Assembly (NCBI GenBank): GCA_023398495.1
Contig: JAEWSG010000005.1
Coordinates: 74,412 to 138,411 of the forward strand
DNA: 64,000 nucleotides
Source of the DNA: Bacillota bacterium
Lineage (GTDB): Bacteria > Bacillota > Clostridia > Acetivibrionales > Acetivibrionaceae
Direction of reading: 5' to 3'
Shown here one piece after another: positions 44,034 through 52,902 of this stretch (within the stretch, counting starts at the first letter, position 1; each line of letters starts with the position of its first letter). The notes below the pieces were generated by a model that was not told the origin of the DNA, did no database searches, and saw nothing but the letters and a program-made list of their open reading frames with translations. Made by a program: the position numbers and the translations under genes.

Positions 44034-45239
44034 ATGATAAATCTTATAGATGGCGGAGTAACTGCTCCTAAAGGTTTCAAAGCTGCAGGTGTTGCCTGTG
44101 GATTAAAGAATAACGGCAAGAAGGATTTCGCAATTGTATGCTCGGAAGATATTGCAGTTGCAGCAGGCGTATTTACTACCAACGTAGTAAAAGGTCATTC
44201 CCTTCAGTTAACTATGAATCATATAAAAAGTGGATATGCCCAGGCAGTTGTAATCAACAGTGGTAACGCTAATGCCTGTATAGGTGAACAAGGTCTGAAA
44301 GATGCCCATGAAATAGCAGATCTTACTGCTCAACTTCTCCAATGTGATGTTGAAAATGTACTTATCGGTTCTACTGGTGTAATCGGCATACCTCTCAATA
44401 TGCCCAAATTCCGTTCAGGCGTAAGAACGTCTATTTCTGCTTTATCACAATCCGGTGGGCACGAGGCATGTGAAGCCATAATGACAACTGATCTTGTATC
44501 TAAAGAAATTGCTGTGGAGATAGAAATACAAGGCGAAAGGGTCAGAATCGGAGGTATGGCCAAGGGTTCAGGTATGATCCATCCGAATATGGCTACAATG
44601 ATAGGCGTGATCACTACGGACGTAAACATTTCACGTGGACTTTTAGATAAAGCACTTAAGGAAATAGTAGGCCATACTTTTAATAGAGTATCGGTAGATG
44701 GAGACACCAGCGTCTGTGATATGGTAATTATGTTGGCAAATGGTGAAGCAGATAATGCGGGTATTCTAAAGGAAGATATTGAATATAATACTTTCAAATC
44801 TGCACTTGAATATGTGTGTACTAACCTCTCAAGAATGATCGCAAAAGACGGTGAAGGTGCTACCAAACTTATCGAAGTGATAGTTGATGGTGCTTTGGAT
44901 GCCTCTGATGCTTATAAGGTTGTAAGTTCTATTGCAAAGTCACCCCTTGTAAAAACAGCCATATTCGGCGAAGATGCCAACTGGGGACGAATTTTGACAG
45001 CTGCTGGTTATTCGGGAGCTGATTTCGATCCAAATCTTGTTGACATTTTCATCGGTGATTTAATGGTTTGCAGAAATGGTGCTGCACTAAAGTTTGATGA
45101 AACCTTAGCCAAGCAGATACTAAAAGAGACAGAAGTCAAAATTAAAATTAATCTCAAGAAAGGAACCTCCAGTGATAGAATCTGGACTTGTGATTTCTCC
45201 TATGACTATGTAAAAATTAACGGAAGCTACAGATCTTGA
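44034..45239 (+). CDS. argJ: Bifunctional ornithine/glutamate acetyltransferase ArgJ
   Basis: A 401-residue enzyme of the cyclic arginine pathway that transfers the acetyl group from N-acetylornithine to glutamate. It self-cleaves at the Ala-Thr bond; HPNMATMIG gives that site, with Thr as the nucleophile of the beta chain. Other motifs are GGVTAPKGFKAAGV, NSGNANACIGEQG, FNRVSVDGDTS and the C-terminal GRILTAAGYSGADF. The ATG at 44034 follows GGAGTGAAAAAA; an in-frame GTG three codons upstream sits in the ribosome-binding site. It is alone, without the rest of the arg operon. Confidence 0.95.
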   Translation: MINLIDGGVTAPKGFKAAGVACGLKNNGKKDFAIVCSEDIAVAAGVFTTNVVKGHSLQLTMNHIKSGYAQAVVINSGNANACIGEQGLKDAHEIADLTAQLLQCDVENVLIGSTGVIGIPLNMPKFRSGVRTSISALSQSGGHEACEAIMTTDLVSKEIAVEIEIQGERVRIGGMAKGSGMIHPNMATMIGVITTDVNISRGLLDKALKEIVGHTFNRVSVDGDTSVCDMVIMLANGEADNAGILKEDIEYNTFKSALEYVCTNLSRMIAKDGEGATKLIEVIVDGALDASDAYKVVSSIAKSPLVKTAIFGEDANWGRILTAAGYSGADFDPNLVDIFIGDLMVCRNGAALKFDETLAKQILKETEVKIKINLKKGTSSDRIWTCDFSYDYVKINGSYRS

Positions 45240-45278
45240 ATAATAATTGATGGTCAATAATATTTAAACTTTTCATTG

Positions 45279-45325
45279 CCCTCAATAATATTACTTGGTA
45301 TAATATTATTGAGGGTAATTTTTTC
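45279..45325. terminator. Terminator after argJ
   Basis: A 14-bp or longer stem, CCCTCAATAATATTA, and its complement enclose a CTTGG loop, ending in TTTTTT. Confidence 0.85.
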
Positions 45326-45453
45326 CCTTCTTTTTTATTTCAATGTTATGTTGCAGAATTCTGTATAAAATCCATCTTGGGTCTCATAAACACTTTTATT
45401 TCATAATTCAAATCAATACATGCAATTAGTAAAACTTATATGGAGGGATTAGT

Positions 45454-45903
45454 ATGTCACAGCAATACGTCGTATTTAAGCTCAATGGCGAGAGTTTCGG
45501 AGTGGAAATTGCACATGTATTGGAAATAATTCGTACACAGGTCGTATTTAAAGTTCCCAATGCGCCGGAATTCATTGATGGATTAATAAATTTAAGGGGA
45601 AAGGTTTATACTCTGTTTAATCTAAGGAAAAAGTTTAGACTTCCAACTTCTGATATTAACACAGAAGATTCAAAAATACTAATCGTTGACGTTAATTCTA
45701 TGTATGTCGGCTTGGCTGTTGATACCGTTGACGAAATTATCCAATTAGAAGACGATGCAATAGAAACAACACCACCTACTTTTACAACACTTGACCAGAA
45801 GTATTTAAGCGGTGTTGCTAAAACTGGTGACAAACTGATACTCCTGCTTGATCTTGAATCACTAACTGCATCTTCGAAGGAGTACTCTCATCAAAATACT
45901 TAG
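45454..45903 (+). CDS. cheW: CheW-domain chemotaxis coupling protein
   Basis: A 149-residue single CheW domain: VFKLNGESFGVEIAHVLEI, VPNAPEFIDGLINLRGKVY, ILIVDV and VGLAVDTVDEII. CheW links receptors to CheA. No receptor or CheA is next to it; the CheA-like kinase at 48.1 kb lacks a CheW-like P5 domain. The ATG follows GGAGGGATTAGT. It stands alone, convergent with the amidase-like gene. Confidence 0.9.
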   Translation: MSQQYVVFKLNGESFGVEIAHVLEIIRTQVVFKVPNAPEFIDGLINLRGKVYTLFNLRKKFRLPTSDINTEDSKILIVDVNSMYVGLAVDTVDEIIQLEDDAIETTPPTFTTLDQKYLSGVAKTGDKLILLLDLESLTASSKEYSHQNT

Positions 45904-45943
45904 GCATGACTAAAATATATGTTCCTTCTTAAAAAATGCTTTA

Positions 45944-46537
45944 TTATCCCTTTCTTACACCCACAATGTGTAAGAACCTTATATCTGACCAACTATAGCC
46001 AGTTACCGGATAATTAATTCTATCCAGGGTATGAGAAGCAATAAGGATATTGTCAAGGCTAGCAGTTAAGCCTATATTGGTAACAACAGGTGTATGGTCA
46101 TAATCCGGGGCCCCTCCAAAGGATAACTGAATTATGTCACCAGGCTTTATATCTTTAGCATCTACCTGCTCTGCAAAGGGACCTATTCCTTTATTACTTA
46201 TGAGGAAGTTATAAAGATAATTAACACCTGTCCAAGAAGCGGTTCTTTTGTTTGAATTAATATAATACCAGCCATATACCGGGGTATAGTTCATAATTTT
46301 ACTTCCTGCAAAAATCACCTGAGATGCAAAATTTGTACAATCCCCGCCAGACTTATCGAAGTTAAAATAGGAAGGATTACGTTTTAGTGCCCATTTATTT
46401 GCATATTGGACAGCTTTATCCCTATTATATTCAGTTACATAAAGTGTTCTATAATAGTACATATAATTATCACATACACAGTCCCTATTTATTCCTTCTA
46501 TATTATATGAACAAATAGTATAAAAGGTGATAATCAT
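45944..46537 (-). CDS. Amidase_6-type putative cysteine amidase
   Basis: A 197-residue protein by the first ATG. The Amidase_6 pattern is clear: YNRDKAVQYANKWA, GGDCTNFASQVIFAGS (catalytic Cys), then PDYDHTPVVTNIG (His) and ILIASHT. The family probably hydrolyses peptidoglycan-related amide bonds. The N-terminus is odd: no normal signal peptide and two Cys, and the upstream region overlaps a family C fragment. An ATG at residue 26 is an equally good start, and neither has a good ribosome-binding site. Other family members are exported, so secretion is unclear here. Confidence 0.8.
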   Translation of the reverse strand: MIITFYTICSYNIEGINRDCVCDNYMYYYRTLYVTEYNRDKAVQYANKWALKRNPSYFNFDKSGGDCTNFASQVIFAGSKIMNYTPVYGWYYINSNKRTASWTGVNYLYNFLISNKGIGPFAEQVDAKDIKPGDIIQLSFGGAPDYDHTPVVTNIGLTASLDNILIASHTLDRINYPVTGYSWSDIRFLHIVGVRKG

Positions 46538-46560
46538 ACCGCAGCTAAAGCTGCAATCAA
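46537..46560 (-). repeat. Family C fragment
   Basis: On the minus strand ATTTTGATTGCAGCTTTAGCTGCGGTAT, matching the right arm of the family C elements. Confidence 0.55.
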
Positions 46561-46636
46561 AATTTTATAATAAAACCGTTCGCCCTACCTTGCTACAGTT
46601 TCCATATTTTACATTTTATTGTATAAATAAAACATA

Positions 46637-46666
46637 TTGATTTGCTTATGAATTATATGATATAAT
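46637..46666 (+). promoter_or_regulatory. Promoter of the zinc-ribbon gene
   Basis: TTGATT (46637-46642), an 18-bp spacer and TATAAT (46661-46666), which gives a leader of about 100 nt before the ATG at 46773. Confidence 0.65.
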
Positions 46667-46693
46667 TAAAATAGTAACGAGATTTAATATATT

Positions 46694-46764
46694 TAGACTC
46701 ATGTTCTCCTTAATCGATTGGAAGAATATGTCTAGAATAGGTTAAATCCAATAATTAAGGAGGA
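46694..46764 (+). promoter_or_regulatory. RBS-sequestering leader hairpin of the zinc-ribbon gene
   Basis: CTCCTTAAT (46706-46714) and ATTGG (46717-46721) pair with CCAAT (46748-46752) and ATTAAGGAG (46754-46762), a 14-bp stem with one bulge that covers the AAGGAGG ribosome-binding site. TAGAC (46694-46698) can pair with GTCTA (46730-46734), crossing the first stem as a pseudoknot or alternative fold. This suggests translational control, for example by temperature or a ligand. Confidence 0.6.
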
Positions 46765-46772
46765 TTATCAAT

Positions 46773-46985
46773 ATGCCCGACAAGACTCTTATATGTAAGG
46801 ACTGCAATGCTGAATTCGTATTCACAGAAGGAGAACAAGCATTTTATCAAGAAAAGGGATTCCAAAACGAACCTCAAAGATGCCCGACATGCAGACAGGC
46901 TAAGAAGCAACAGAGAAGAAACAATTCCGGAGGCGGCAACAGAGGCTTCGGTGGTGGCAATAGAAACTTTGGCAGCAAATGGTAA
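46773..46985 (+). CDS. Zinc-ribbon protein with Gly/Asn/Arg-rich tail
   Basis: A 70-residue protein with two Cys pairs, LICKDCNAEF and RCPTCRQAKK, the zinc-ribbon signature of a small family often seen near clostridial stress genes. The tail (RRNNSGGGNRGFGGGNRNFG) is RGG-like, so an RNA- or nucleic-acid-binding role is plausible. A perfect ribosome-binding site (AAGGAGGATTATCAAT) precedes it but is sequestered by a leader hairpin. It is followed by a strong terminator at 46992-47026. Confidence 0.85.
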   Translation: MPDKTLICKDCNAEFVFTEGEQAFYQEKGFQNEPQRCPTCRQAKKQQRRNNSGGGNRGFGGGNRNFGSKW

Positions 46986-46991
46986 TATTAT

Positions 46992-47026
46992 AATTAGCTA
47001 TGGCTTTAAGCCATAGCTAATTTTTA
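46992..47026 (+). terminator. Terminator after the zinc-ribbon gene
   Basis: A perfect palindrome, TTAGCTATGGC / GCCATAGCTAA, with a TTTAA loop, followed by a T run. It is also positioned for the convergent gene at 47038. Confidence 0.88.
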
Positions 47027-47037
47027 TTTAACCTTAT

Positions 47038-47424
47038 TTACTTCTTCTTCCCCAGTGGAAAAAATGCAACAACAGATTTAATTACTTCACTCACAACACT
47101 TACGAAATCAAATATCCCTTCTGTACCTTCACTAACTGTTGCTACCGTCTCACATATATAGTCCTCGATAGTTTCAACTGTTTGCTCTGCTTTATTTATC
47201 CCATTTTTCAGACTTACCGATACATCATTTATGTTATCTACTACGTCAGGCAGCACACTTGCAGTTTTATTGATATATTCAGTATTTTTTTCGACCAGCT
47301 TGTCCAAACGCCTTACAATCCTTATAACATAAAGGAGTGCAATAATAAATACAATTAAGGCAACCGCACCTAAAGAATACATTACAAAATTCACCAAATC
47401 TCTGACACTGATTAAAATCTCCAT
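47038..47424 (-). CDS. DUF948-like membrane protein
   Basis: A 128-residue protein. One N-terminal TM segment (about 15-36) is followed by a helical, heptad-rich region (RRLDKLVEKNTEYINKTASVL, DVSVSLKNGINKAEQTVETI) typical of DUF948 proteins. The function is unknown. The ATG at 47424 follows GAGGGGGAAAAAC. It pairs with the YtxH-type protein upstream on the same strand; such pairs are common in Firmicutes general-stress regions. Confidence 0.7.
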   Translation of the reverse strand: MEILISVRDLVNFVMYSLGAVALIVFIIALLYVIRIVRRLDKLVEKNTEYINKTASVLPDVVDNINDVSVSLKNGINKAEQTVETIEDYICETVATVSEGTEGIFDFVSVVSEVIKSVVAFFPLGKKK

Positions 47425-47463
47425 GTTTTTCCCCCTCAATATGTAATTTTTTACTTACATAAA

Positions 47464-47493
47464 GAAAAAAACAAATTGAATAATTTGTTTTTT
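47464..47493 (-). terminator. Terminator of the YtxH-like gene
   Basis: AAAAAACAAATT and AATTTGTTTTTT form a 12-bp stem with a GAAT loop, between the YtxH-like and DUF948-like genes. Confidence 0.75.
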
Positions 47494-47521
47494 CTAATAT
47501 ACAAAGTATTATAAAATACCC

Positions 47522-47872
47522 CTAATTATCAGGCTCTTCATTTTCTGCTTGCTCCTCATGTTTTACTTCTGCTTTCTTGTTTTTTATTTCAGCGACTTTT
47601 TCCTTTACCAAAACGGCAGCTTTCTTTGTTCCTTCTGCTACTTTTTCAGCAGTCTTTTTCGTACCTTCTGCTACTTTCCCCGCTGCAACTTTTGCATTCT
47701 CTGCTAATTCTTCTCTTGTTTCCTTACCCGATTTAGGTGCTAATAATACTCCTGCCGTCAGACCGACAGCTGCTCCTACACCTGCTCCAACTGCAATACT
47801 TTTTGCAGTTTTCTTCCTTGCAGCCCTTTTATTTGCTTGTTTTCTTTTCTCAAGCAAATCTCTTATCTTCAT
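47522..47872 (-). CDS. YtxH-domain protein
   Basis: A 116-residue protein with the YtxH signature: KSIAVGAGVGAAVGLTAGVLLAPKSGKETR. The Gly-rich hydrophobic segment is short and probably a membrane or peripheral anchor. The rest is Ala/Lys/Glu-rich helix, with the repeat KKTAEKVAEGTKK. The family is linked to general stress in Bacillus; no molecular function is known. The ATG at 47872 follows GCGGAGGTGCTTAATT; an upstream start would add 13 residues without a site. Confidence 0.8.
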   Translation of the reverse strand: MKIRDLLEKRKQANKRAARKKTAKSIAVGAGVGAAVGLTAGVLLAPKSGKETREELAENAKVAAGKVAEGTKKTAEKVAEGTKKAAVLVKEKVAEIKNKKAEVKHEEQAENEEPDN

Positions 47873-48143
47873 AATTAAGCACCTCCGCATATATTTTTGT
47901 ATATAAAACAAGCTAATAACAATATTATACGCTATTTTTCAATAAATTCCAAGAGTATTTATTAGCACTGGAGCATCATTATTGCAAGAAATTTGTACTA
48001 GGACTAATTACCTATAAGCCTTATCTCTATATATCTGGTATAATTATTGTATAAATATTTCTTTTCCAATTGATATTATCCAGTTTGTTTACAGTTTGTT
48101 TGCATTTTATTCAAAGAATTCTTTTTCACGACAGGTGCAAATT

Positions 48144-50450
48144 ATGAAAATATACAATAAGAAAAGTCCCCTTATAAATAAATATAAGCATGCACTTTTA
48201 ATTTCAGGGCTTACAATTACAAGTATACTTGCACTTTCTTTGATACCGTTAATTATACTTCAGCATCGTTCATACATTATAGAAATTAATTGGTATTTTA
48301 TTATTGCAAAACTTCTGAGCATAATTGTTATATGTGTAATTAGTTTCATCCTTGTTTTAAGCTATTCAAGAACTTTAAAAAAACTAAAAAACGATTCCAA
48401 AGAAATCGAATATAAAAATGAAGCCCTCATTCATATGTACAATGAACTCAAAATCACAAAAGAAAACCTCAATAAATTTTCAGAAACACTTGAAAGAAAA
48501 GTTTTAGAGAAAACCGAATCCATCAAAATCCTTTTAGACAACGCAGGACAAGGCTTTTTAACTTTTGGAATTGACCTTGCTGTTGACGAAAATTATAGTC
48601 TCGAATGCAAAAGGATATTCAATCGTGAAATAAAAGATGAAAATATTTCGGAGTTAATTTATCCGGGTAATAATGAGCAGCAGGAACTACTTCAATGTGT
48701 TATCTCCAAAGTCTTAACAGAAGAAGATATATCTAAAAGGGAAGCATACTTAAGTTTATTGACCGAAGAAACAACTATTAACAACAGACAAATACATATT
48801 GGATATAAAATTATAACCACAAACATTTATGATCCAACTGAAGCAGTTATGCTAATACTTACGGATATTACAGAAAACCGTAAGCTCCACGCACAAATGG
48901 AAGAAGATAGACACATGTTTGAGATGATAGTAAATATAATTACAAACTTTTCAGATTTTATTGATTGCGTCCAAGACTATAATAACTTTTGTACAACACG
49001 AGTATCCGAAATTGTAAATACCTCTTATAGCGTAGAGGATATTATCGTAAAACTTTACAGGGTAATCCACACTTTCAAGGGCAATTTCAGTCAATTTGGT
49101 CTAAGGAAGATATCAGCCAACCTTCATCAGTTTGAATCCGACCTATCCTCACTGATGGAAAGCAAAAACAATATGAGCCTAGAAGACCTGGAAGAATTCC
49201 TATCAAATTACCAAATGTCGGATTGGATAAATGAAGATCTATATATCCTTAAAAGTGTTCTTGGAGATTCGTTTTTCAAAAATACTGAAATAGTTGAAGT
49301 GGATAAACAAAAGCTTTTAGAAATTGAGAACAATATGCTATCATTGATGTTACCTATAAACTACAATCTGCTCATACCTAAAGTAAGAAAACTCAGATAC
49401 AAGCCATTCAAAGAACTACTCAAACCTTATACTAATTATTTATTAAACCTGTCCGACCGTTTTTGCAAACAGGTTAATCCACTAATGATAGAAGGCGGAG
49501 AATTTTATGTAGATCCCAAAAGATACGGTCCTTTAGTAAAATCGCTCGGTCACATATTCCGGGACATTATGGAGTACGGAATAGAATCCTGGGATGAACG
49601 CAAAAAATCAGGAAAAAGTGAATTTGGAAACATTAAATGCATAGCTAATATTGAGAACGATAAACTCAGCTTGATAATTACTGATGACGGTTTTGGATTA
49701 GATGTGGAACTTATAGAGAAAACAGCCGTTGAAAAAGGATTTTATACTGACGCAGAAATAAAGTGCAAAAATGAAGCCGATATAATTTCCTTAATATTTC
49801 ATGACGGTTTTTCAACCAATTGCAAAGTCTCAGATTTATCTGGTAGAGGCGTTGGGTTGAGTGCAGTAAAAGAGGAAGTGGATAAGTTGGGTGGAAGTAT
49901 TGAAGTAACTACTTCCATCCGTTCAGGAACCAAATTTACAATTTTTGTTCCTTACTCTTCAATCACTGATTTACCGCTAGTATCGGAAATTGAATTTATG
50001 AATTCACTTATTGATACTACAAAAAAATTTTTTGAGGGTCAGTTGTGTCTTTCTGACACCGATGCTGGAGAAAAAGTCAAAAGAGTTGACACTTTATACC
50101 TAAGGGAAGTTACAGTTTTAATAAGAATAAAAGGTGCTATTAACGGTGTATTCCTCTTCACAGCAGATAAGAATTTGTTAAACAGTATACTTTCATATTT
50201 TGTTTTAGATTCTGTAAAACAAGAAGATGAAGAAATAAGCAATGAAGATTTTCTCGCAGAATGTACAAATATGATTATGGGGAATTTTCCAAAATTACTT
50301 CCTCATATTGAAGACTATATAACGCTTGGCACTCCTGTTACTTTACACGCACAAATTGCAAAAGTTCAGCATTCCGTTGCTGGAATTTGGACAGCTTCAT
50401 TATTTTCGGATAAAGGCAGTATTGATATAGTTTTCTTAAACTCTCTATAG
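48144..50450 (+). CDS. Membrane CheA-like histidine kinase with Hpt and CheX-like domains
   Basis: A 768-residue protein. The ATG at 48144 follows ACAGGTGCAAATT. Two TM segments (about 17-40 and 50-72) are followed by a coiled coil, a sensor-like domain (DNAGQGFLTFGIDLAVDENY, about 128-260), an Hpt domain (VIHTFKGNFSQFGL, H309), a HATPase region (LGHIFRDIMEYGIES, ITDDGFGLD, GRGVGLSAVKEE) and a C-terminal CheX-like domain (about 620-768) with the ExxN phosphatase motif in LAECTNMI (E706, N709). In the N-box the usual Asn is Asp (D474). It has no CheW-binding P5. The next gene, 83 bp downstream, is its likely response regulator. Signal and output are unknown. Confidence 0.8.
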   Translation: MKIYNKKSPLINKYKHALLISGLTITSILALSLIPLIILQHRSYIIEINWYFIIAKLLSIIVICVISFILVLSYSRTLKKLKNDSKEIEYKNEALIHMYNELKITKENLNKFSETLERKVLEKTESIKILLDNAGQGFLTFGIDLAVDENYSLECKRIFNREIKDENISELIYPGNNEQQELLQCVISKVLTEEDISKREAYLSLLTEETTINNRQIHIGYKIITTNIYDPTEAVMLILTDITENRKLHAQMEEDRHMFEMIVNIITNFSDFIDCVQDYNNFCTTRVSEIVNTSYSVEDIIVKLYRVIHTFKGNFSQFGLRKISANLHQFESDLSSLMESKNNMSLEDLEEFLSNYQMSDWINEDLYILKSVLGDSFFKNTEIVEVDKQKLLEIENNMLSLMLPINYNLLIPKVRKLRYKPFKELLKPYTNYLLNLSDRFCKQVNPLMIEGGEFYVDPKRYGPLVKSLGHIFRDIMEYGIESWDERKKSGKSEFGNIKCIANIENDKLSLIITDDGFGLDVELIEKTAVEKGFYTDAEIKCKNEADIISLIFHDGFSTNCKVSDLSGRGVGLSAVKEEVDKLGGSIEVTTSIRSGTKFTIFVPYSSITDLPLVSEIEFMNSLIDTTKKFFEGQLCLSDTDAGEKVKRVDTLYLREVTVLIRIKGAINGVFLFTADKNLLNSILSYFVLDSVKQEDEEISNEDFLAECTNMIMGNFPKLLPHIEDYITLGTPVTLHAQIAKVQHSVAGIWTASLFSDKGSIDIVFLNSL

Positions 50451-50533
50451 TAAACATAACAAGTGTATTTAGAAACTTTCAGCCTTATTGAGCATCAATC
50501 TGATAACAAACTAATCTGAAGGAGGCATTATAA

Positions 50534-51337
50534 ATGGCTAGTGTACTGATTGTAGACGACTCCTCCATGGCAAGAAGAAACCTTAGAAACATACTGGTCT
50601 CTGGTGGACACACTATATTGTCAGAAGCATCAAATGGTGTTCAGGCTTTTGTTGAATATGAAAACCACAAGCCTGATCTTGTAACAATGGATATAACTAT
50701 GCCCATTTTAAGCGGTATCGATGGTGTTAAAAAAATCATTAATGCTTACCCCCAAGCAAAGATTATTATGGTAAGTGCACTTAATCAAAGACTAATGATT
50801 CTGGAGGCTTTGCAAACTGGTGCAAAACACTATATTGTCAAACCCTTTTCCTATGAAAAAGTAATAGAGGTTGTAAATGAAGTTCTACAGTCTTCCAGTT
50901 CTTCAACAAAAATCGATAGCAACTCCATGGTTTACCAAAAACAACAACCCAGTCCTTGTCCTGCAATAGTACAACAGGCCAAACCGGAAAGTAATGTCTT
51001 AAGGCCATTTTTTATTGAAAGTAAAGATGGCGTATCCGTTATCAATATTTCCAAAAGCATGTGCGATAAAAATGTTGCAGCTTTAAAATTGGGTGTGCAG
51101 AGAATTTCTTCAATCCAACCCGTAAAAGTAGTTTTTAACTTCGGGGATGTTGAATCTATTGAAGATGATACTTTTAGTAAAATATCTGAGATTTATAACA
51201 GCATTATAGACCTGAAAGGTTCATGTATTATGGTGTCATCAAATCAGAATTTTGTTATGAACATATCGGCTAAAAGTAGTGATTTGACAATAAAGCTTTA
51301 TACAGATAAACTAAACCTTTCTGATTTTGATATATAG
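50534..51337 (+). CDS. Response regulator with C-terminal STAS-like domain
   Basis: A 267-residue protein. The receiver domain (about 1-120) has VLIVDDSSMARRN (acidic pair D8/D9), D53 in LVTMDITMP, the Thr/Ser position at MVSA and the Lys in IVKPF. It is CheY-like, with no DNA-binding domain. A linker (about 122-160) and a C-terminal region (about 165-267) resembling a STAS domain (VSVINISKSM, VKVVFNFGDVESIEDDTFSKI) follow. It should be phosphorylated by the adjacent kinase and act through protein contacts. The ATG follows GGAGGCATTATAA. Confidence 0.82.
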   Translation: MASVLIVDDSSMARRNLRNILVSGGHTILSEASNGVQAFVEYENHKPDLVTMDITMPILSGIDGVKKIINAYPQAKIIMVSALNQRLMILEALQTGAKHYIVKPFSYEKVIEVVNEVLQSSSSSTKIDSNSMVYQKQQPSPCPAIVQQAKPESNVLRPFFIESKDGVSVINISKSMCDKNVAALKLGVQRISSIQPVKVVFNFGDVESIEDDTFSKISEIYNSIIDLKGSCIMVSSNQNFVMNISAKSSDLTIKLYTDKLNLSDFDI

Positions 51338-51351
51338 AATATTACCAAACT

Positions 51352-52875
51352 CTATTGAGCGACATATATGTCTGCAAATTCAATTTCAGCCTTTTCCACT
51401 CCATCATTTTTCACATCAAAAGTTTTTTTAGATATAGCTTCCATTTCTTCCTTGCTCAATAATATAACAGGGAAAGATATAGTAAACTCAGTTCCCACAT
51501 TTGGCGTGCTTACAACCTTTATCTCTCCATTGTGCATTTCTACCAACGATTTAACAAGATACAGTCCTATTCCACTACCTTCACTATCTTTAATCAGGGA
51601 TGAGTTGACCTGCCTGAAACGGTCAAAAATAATAGCTACTTTATCCTCTTCAATACCTATACCTGTGTCTCTTACCGAAACATTTACAACTTCTCCCGTA
51701 TCAATTATGTTTATAAATATTTCTCCTCCAGGTTTTGTAAACTTTATAGAATTCGAAATCAGGTTAAGCATTAACCTTTCAACTTTATCAGAATCACATG
51801 CAATAATTTTTTCCTTCACATCAGATGAAAATGAAAGTTTAAGCTGCTTGATTCTTACAAAATCATTAACAGAATTTGTAATCCTTTTTATAACTCCAAC
51901 AATATCTTCATTGTTCAACTGCAATTGAAAAAATCCCGACTCTATTCTGTTTACATCGATAAGATTATTAATAAGCTTAAGCAGCCTGTAACAATTCTGC
52001 TTAACATTTTTCATATACCTGTTTAGTTTTTCAAGACCAACCATTTCATCTCCCTTTTTCTCATAAATTGACAAAACTTGTACAACGGAAAGTATTACAT
52101 TCAGGGGAGTACGAAACTCATGGGATATATTGGTAAAAAATTCTGTTTTAAGTCTGTCATATTCAATAATTTCATTTAGCAGCCGTTCATTCTCTTCCAT
52201 TGTTTTTTTCAAAGCCATCTCAGTCATTTTACGTTCATTAATGTTAGTAGTCGTACCTATTAACCTTATAGGATTTCCCTCTTTATCGCGAATTACCTGA
52301 CCCCTTATCTGAAACCACACATATTCACATATTTGTGACTTCACCCTGAATTCAAGTGCAAATTTAGGGGTTTCTCCTGATAGGTACCTCCCTAAGTCTT
52401 CCTTTACATTAAAAACTTCATCAGGATGTATAAAATTAACAAGTTCATCGGCCTTATATGAAATTTCTCCATCTGTGTAACCTAAATTTTCCTTCAAGGA
52501 CAAGGGTACATATATCTTATCTTCAAGAATGTTCCACTCCCACAACCCATCGGTAGTATTGTTAATTACCATTCTATATCTTTCTTCACTTATTCTTATT
52601 TCATTCCTTGAATTTTTTATTTCCTTAATACTACTGTCAATTAAAACGTATAACAACACTGCTGTACATGCCACATAAAACCATCCTTTATACATTGATA
52701 TCTGAACAATTTTCCCAGGATCGCTTATAAGCATTTCAAGTACTTTGTCCGAAAGCATAACCCAAAGCGACCCTACAATGCTGTATATTATTACTATATT
52801 GAAAGCATTAAGTTTTTTTGCAATATTGACAAACACTGCTTTGATCTTTCTGAATTGGTTTGTAAAATATCTCAT
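51352..52875 (-). CDS. PAS-domain sensor histidine kinase
   Basis: A 507-residue kinase. Two TM segments (about 24-42 and 64-80) precede a PAS fold (about 95-215; TTDGLWEWNILEDKIYV, RLIGTTTNINERK), HisKA (FFTNISHEFRTPLNVIL, phosphorylatable H252) and HATPase_c (LISNSIKFTKPGGE, VRDTGIGI, SGIGLYLVK). All boxes look intact. It is convergent with the response regulator, stopping 14 bp away. No cognate regulator with DNA-binding output is next to it, so it may feed the RR-STAS protein or an unlinked one. Confidence 0.92.
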   Translation of the reverse strand: MRYFTNQFRKIKAVFVNIAKKLNAFNIVIIYSIVGSLWVMLSDKVLEMLISDPGKIVQISMYKGWFYVACTAVLLYVLIDSSIKEIKNSRNEIRISEERYRMVINNTTDGLWEWNILEDKIYVPLSLKENLGYTDGEISYKADELVNFIHPDEVFNVKEDLGRYLSGETPKFALEFRVKSQICEYVWFQIRGQVIRDKEGNPIRLIGTTTNINERKMTEMALKKTMEENERLLNEIIEYDRLKTEFFTNISHEFRTPLNVILSVVQVLSIYEKKGDEMVGLEKLNRYMKNVKQNCYRLLKLINNLIDVNRIESGFFQLQLNNEDIVGVIKRITNSVNDFVRIKQLKLSFSSDVKEKIIACDSDKVERLMLNLISNSIKFTKPGGEIFINIIDTGEVVNVSVRDTGIGIEEDKVAIIFDRFRQVNSSLIKDSEGSGIGLYLVKSLVEMHNGEIKVVSTPNVGTEFTISFPVILLSKEEMEAISKKTFDVKNDGVEKAEIEFADIYVAQ

Positions 52876-52902
52876 ATAATCTGCTATCCTTTCAATATAT
52901 AA

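Noticed and set aside
47577..47906. 109-codon frame opposite the YtxH-like gene
   Set aside because: Mirror of an Ala/Lys repeat; Phe/Ala-rich shadow.
51368..51928. 186-codon frame opposite the PAS histidine kinase
   Set aside because: Antisense shadow of the HATPase region; no homology and no ribosome-binding site.
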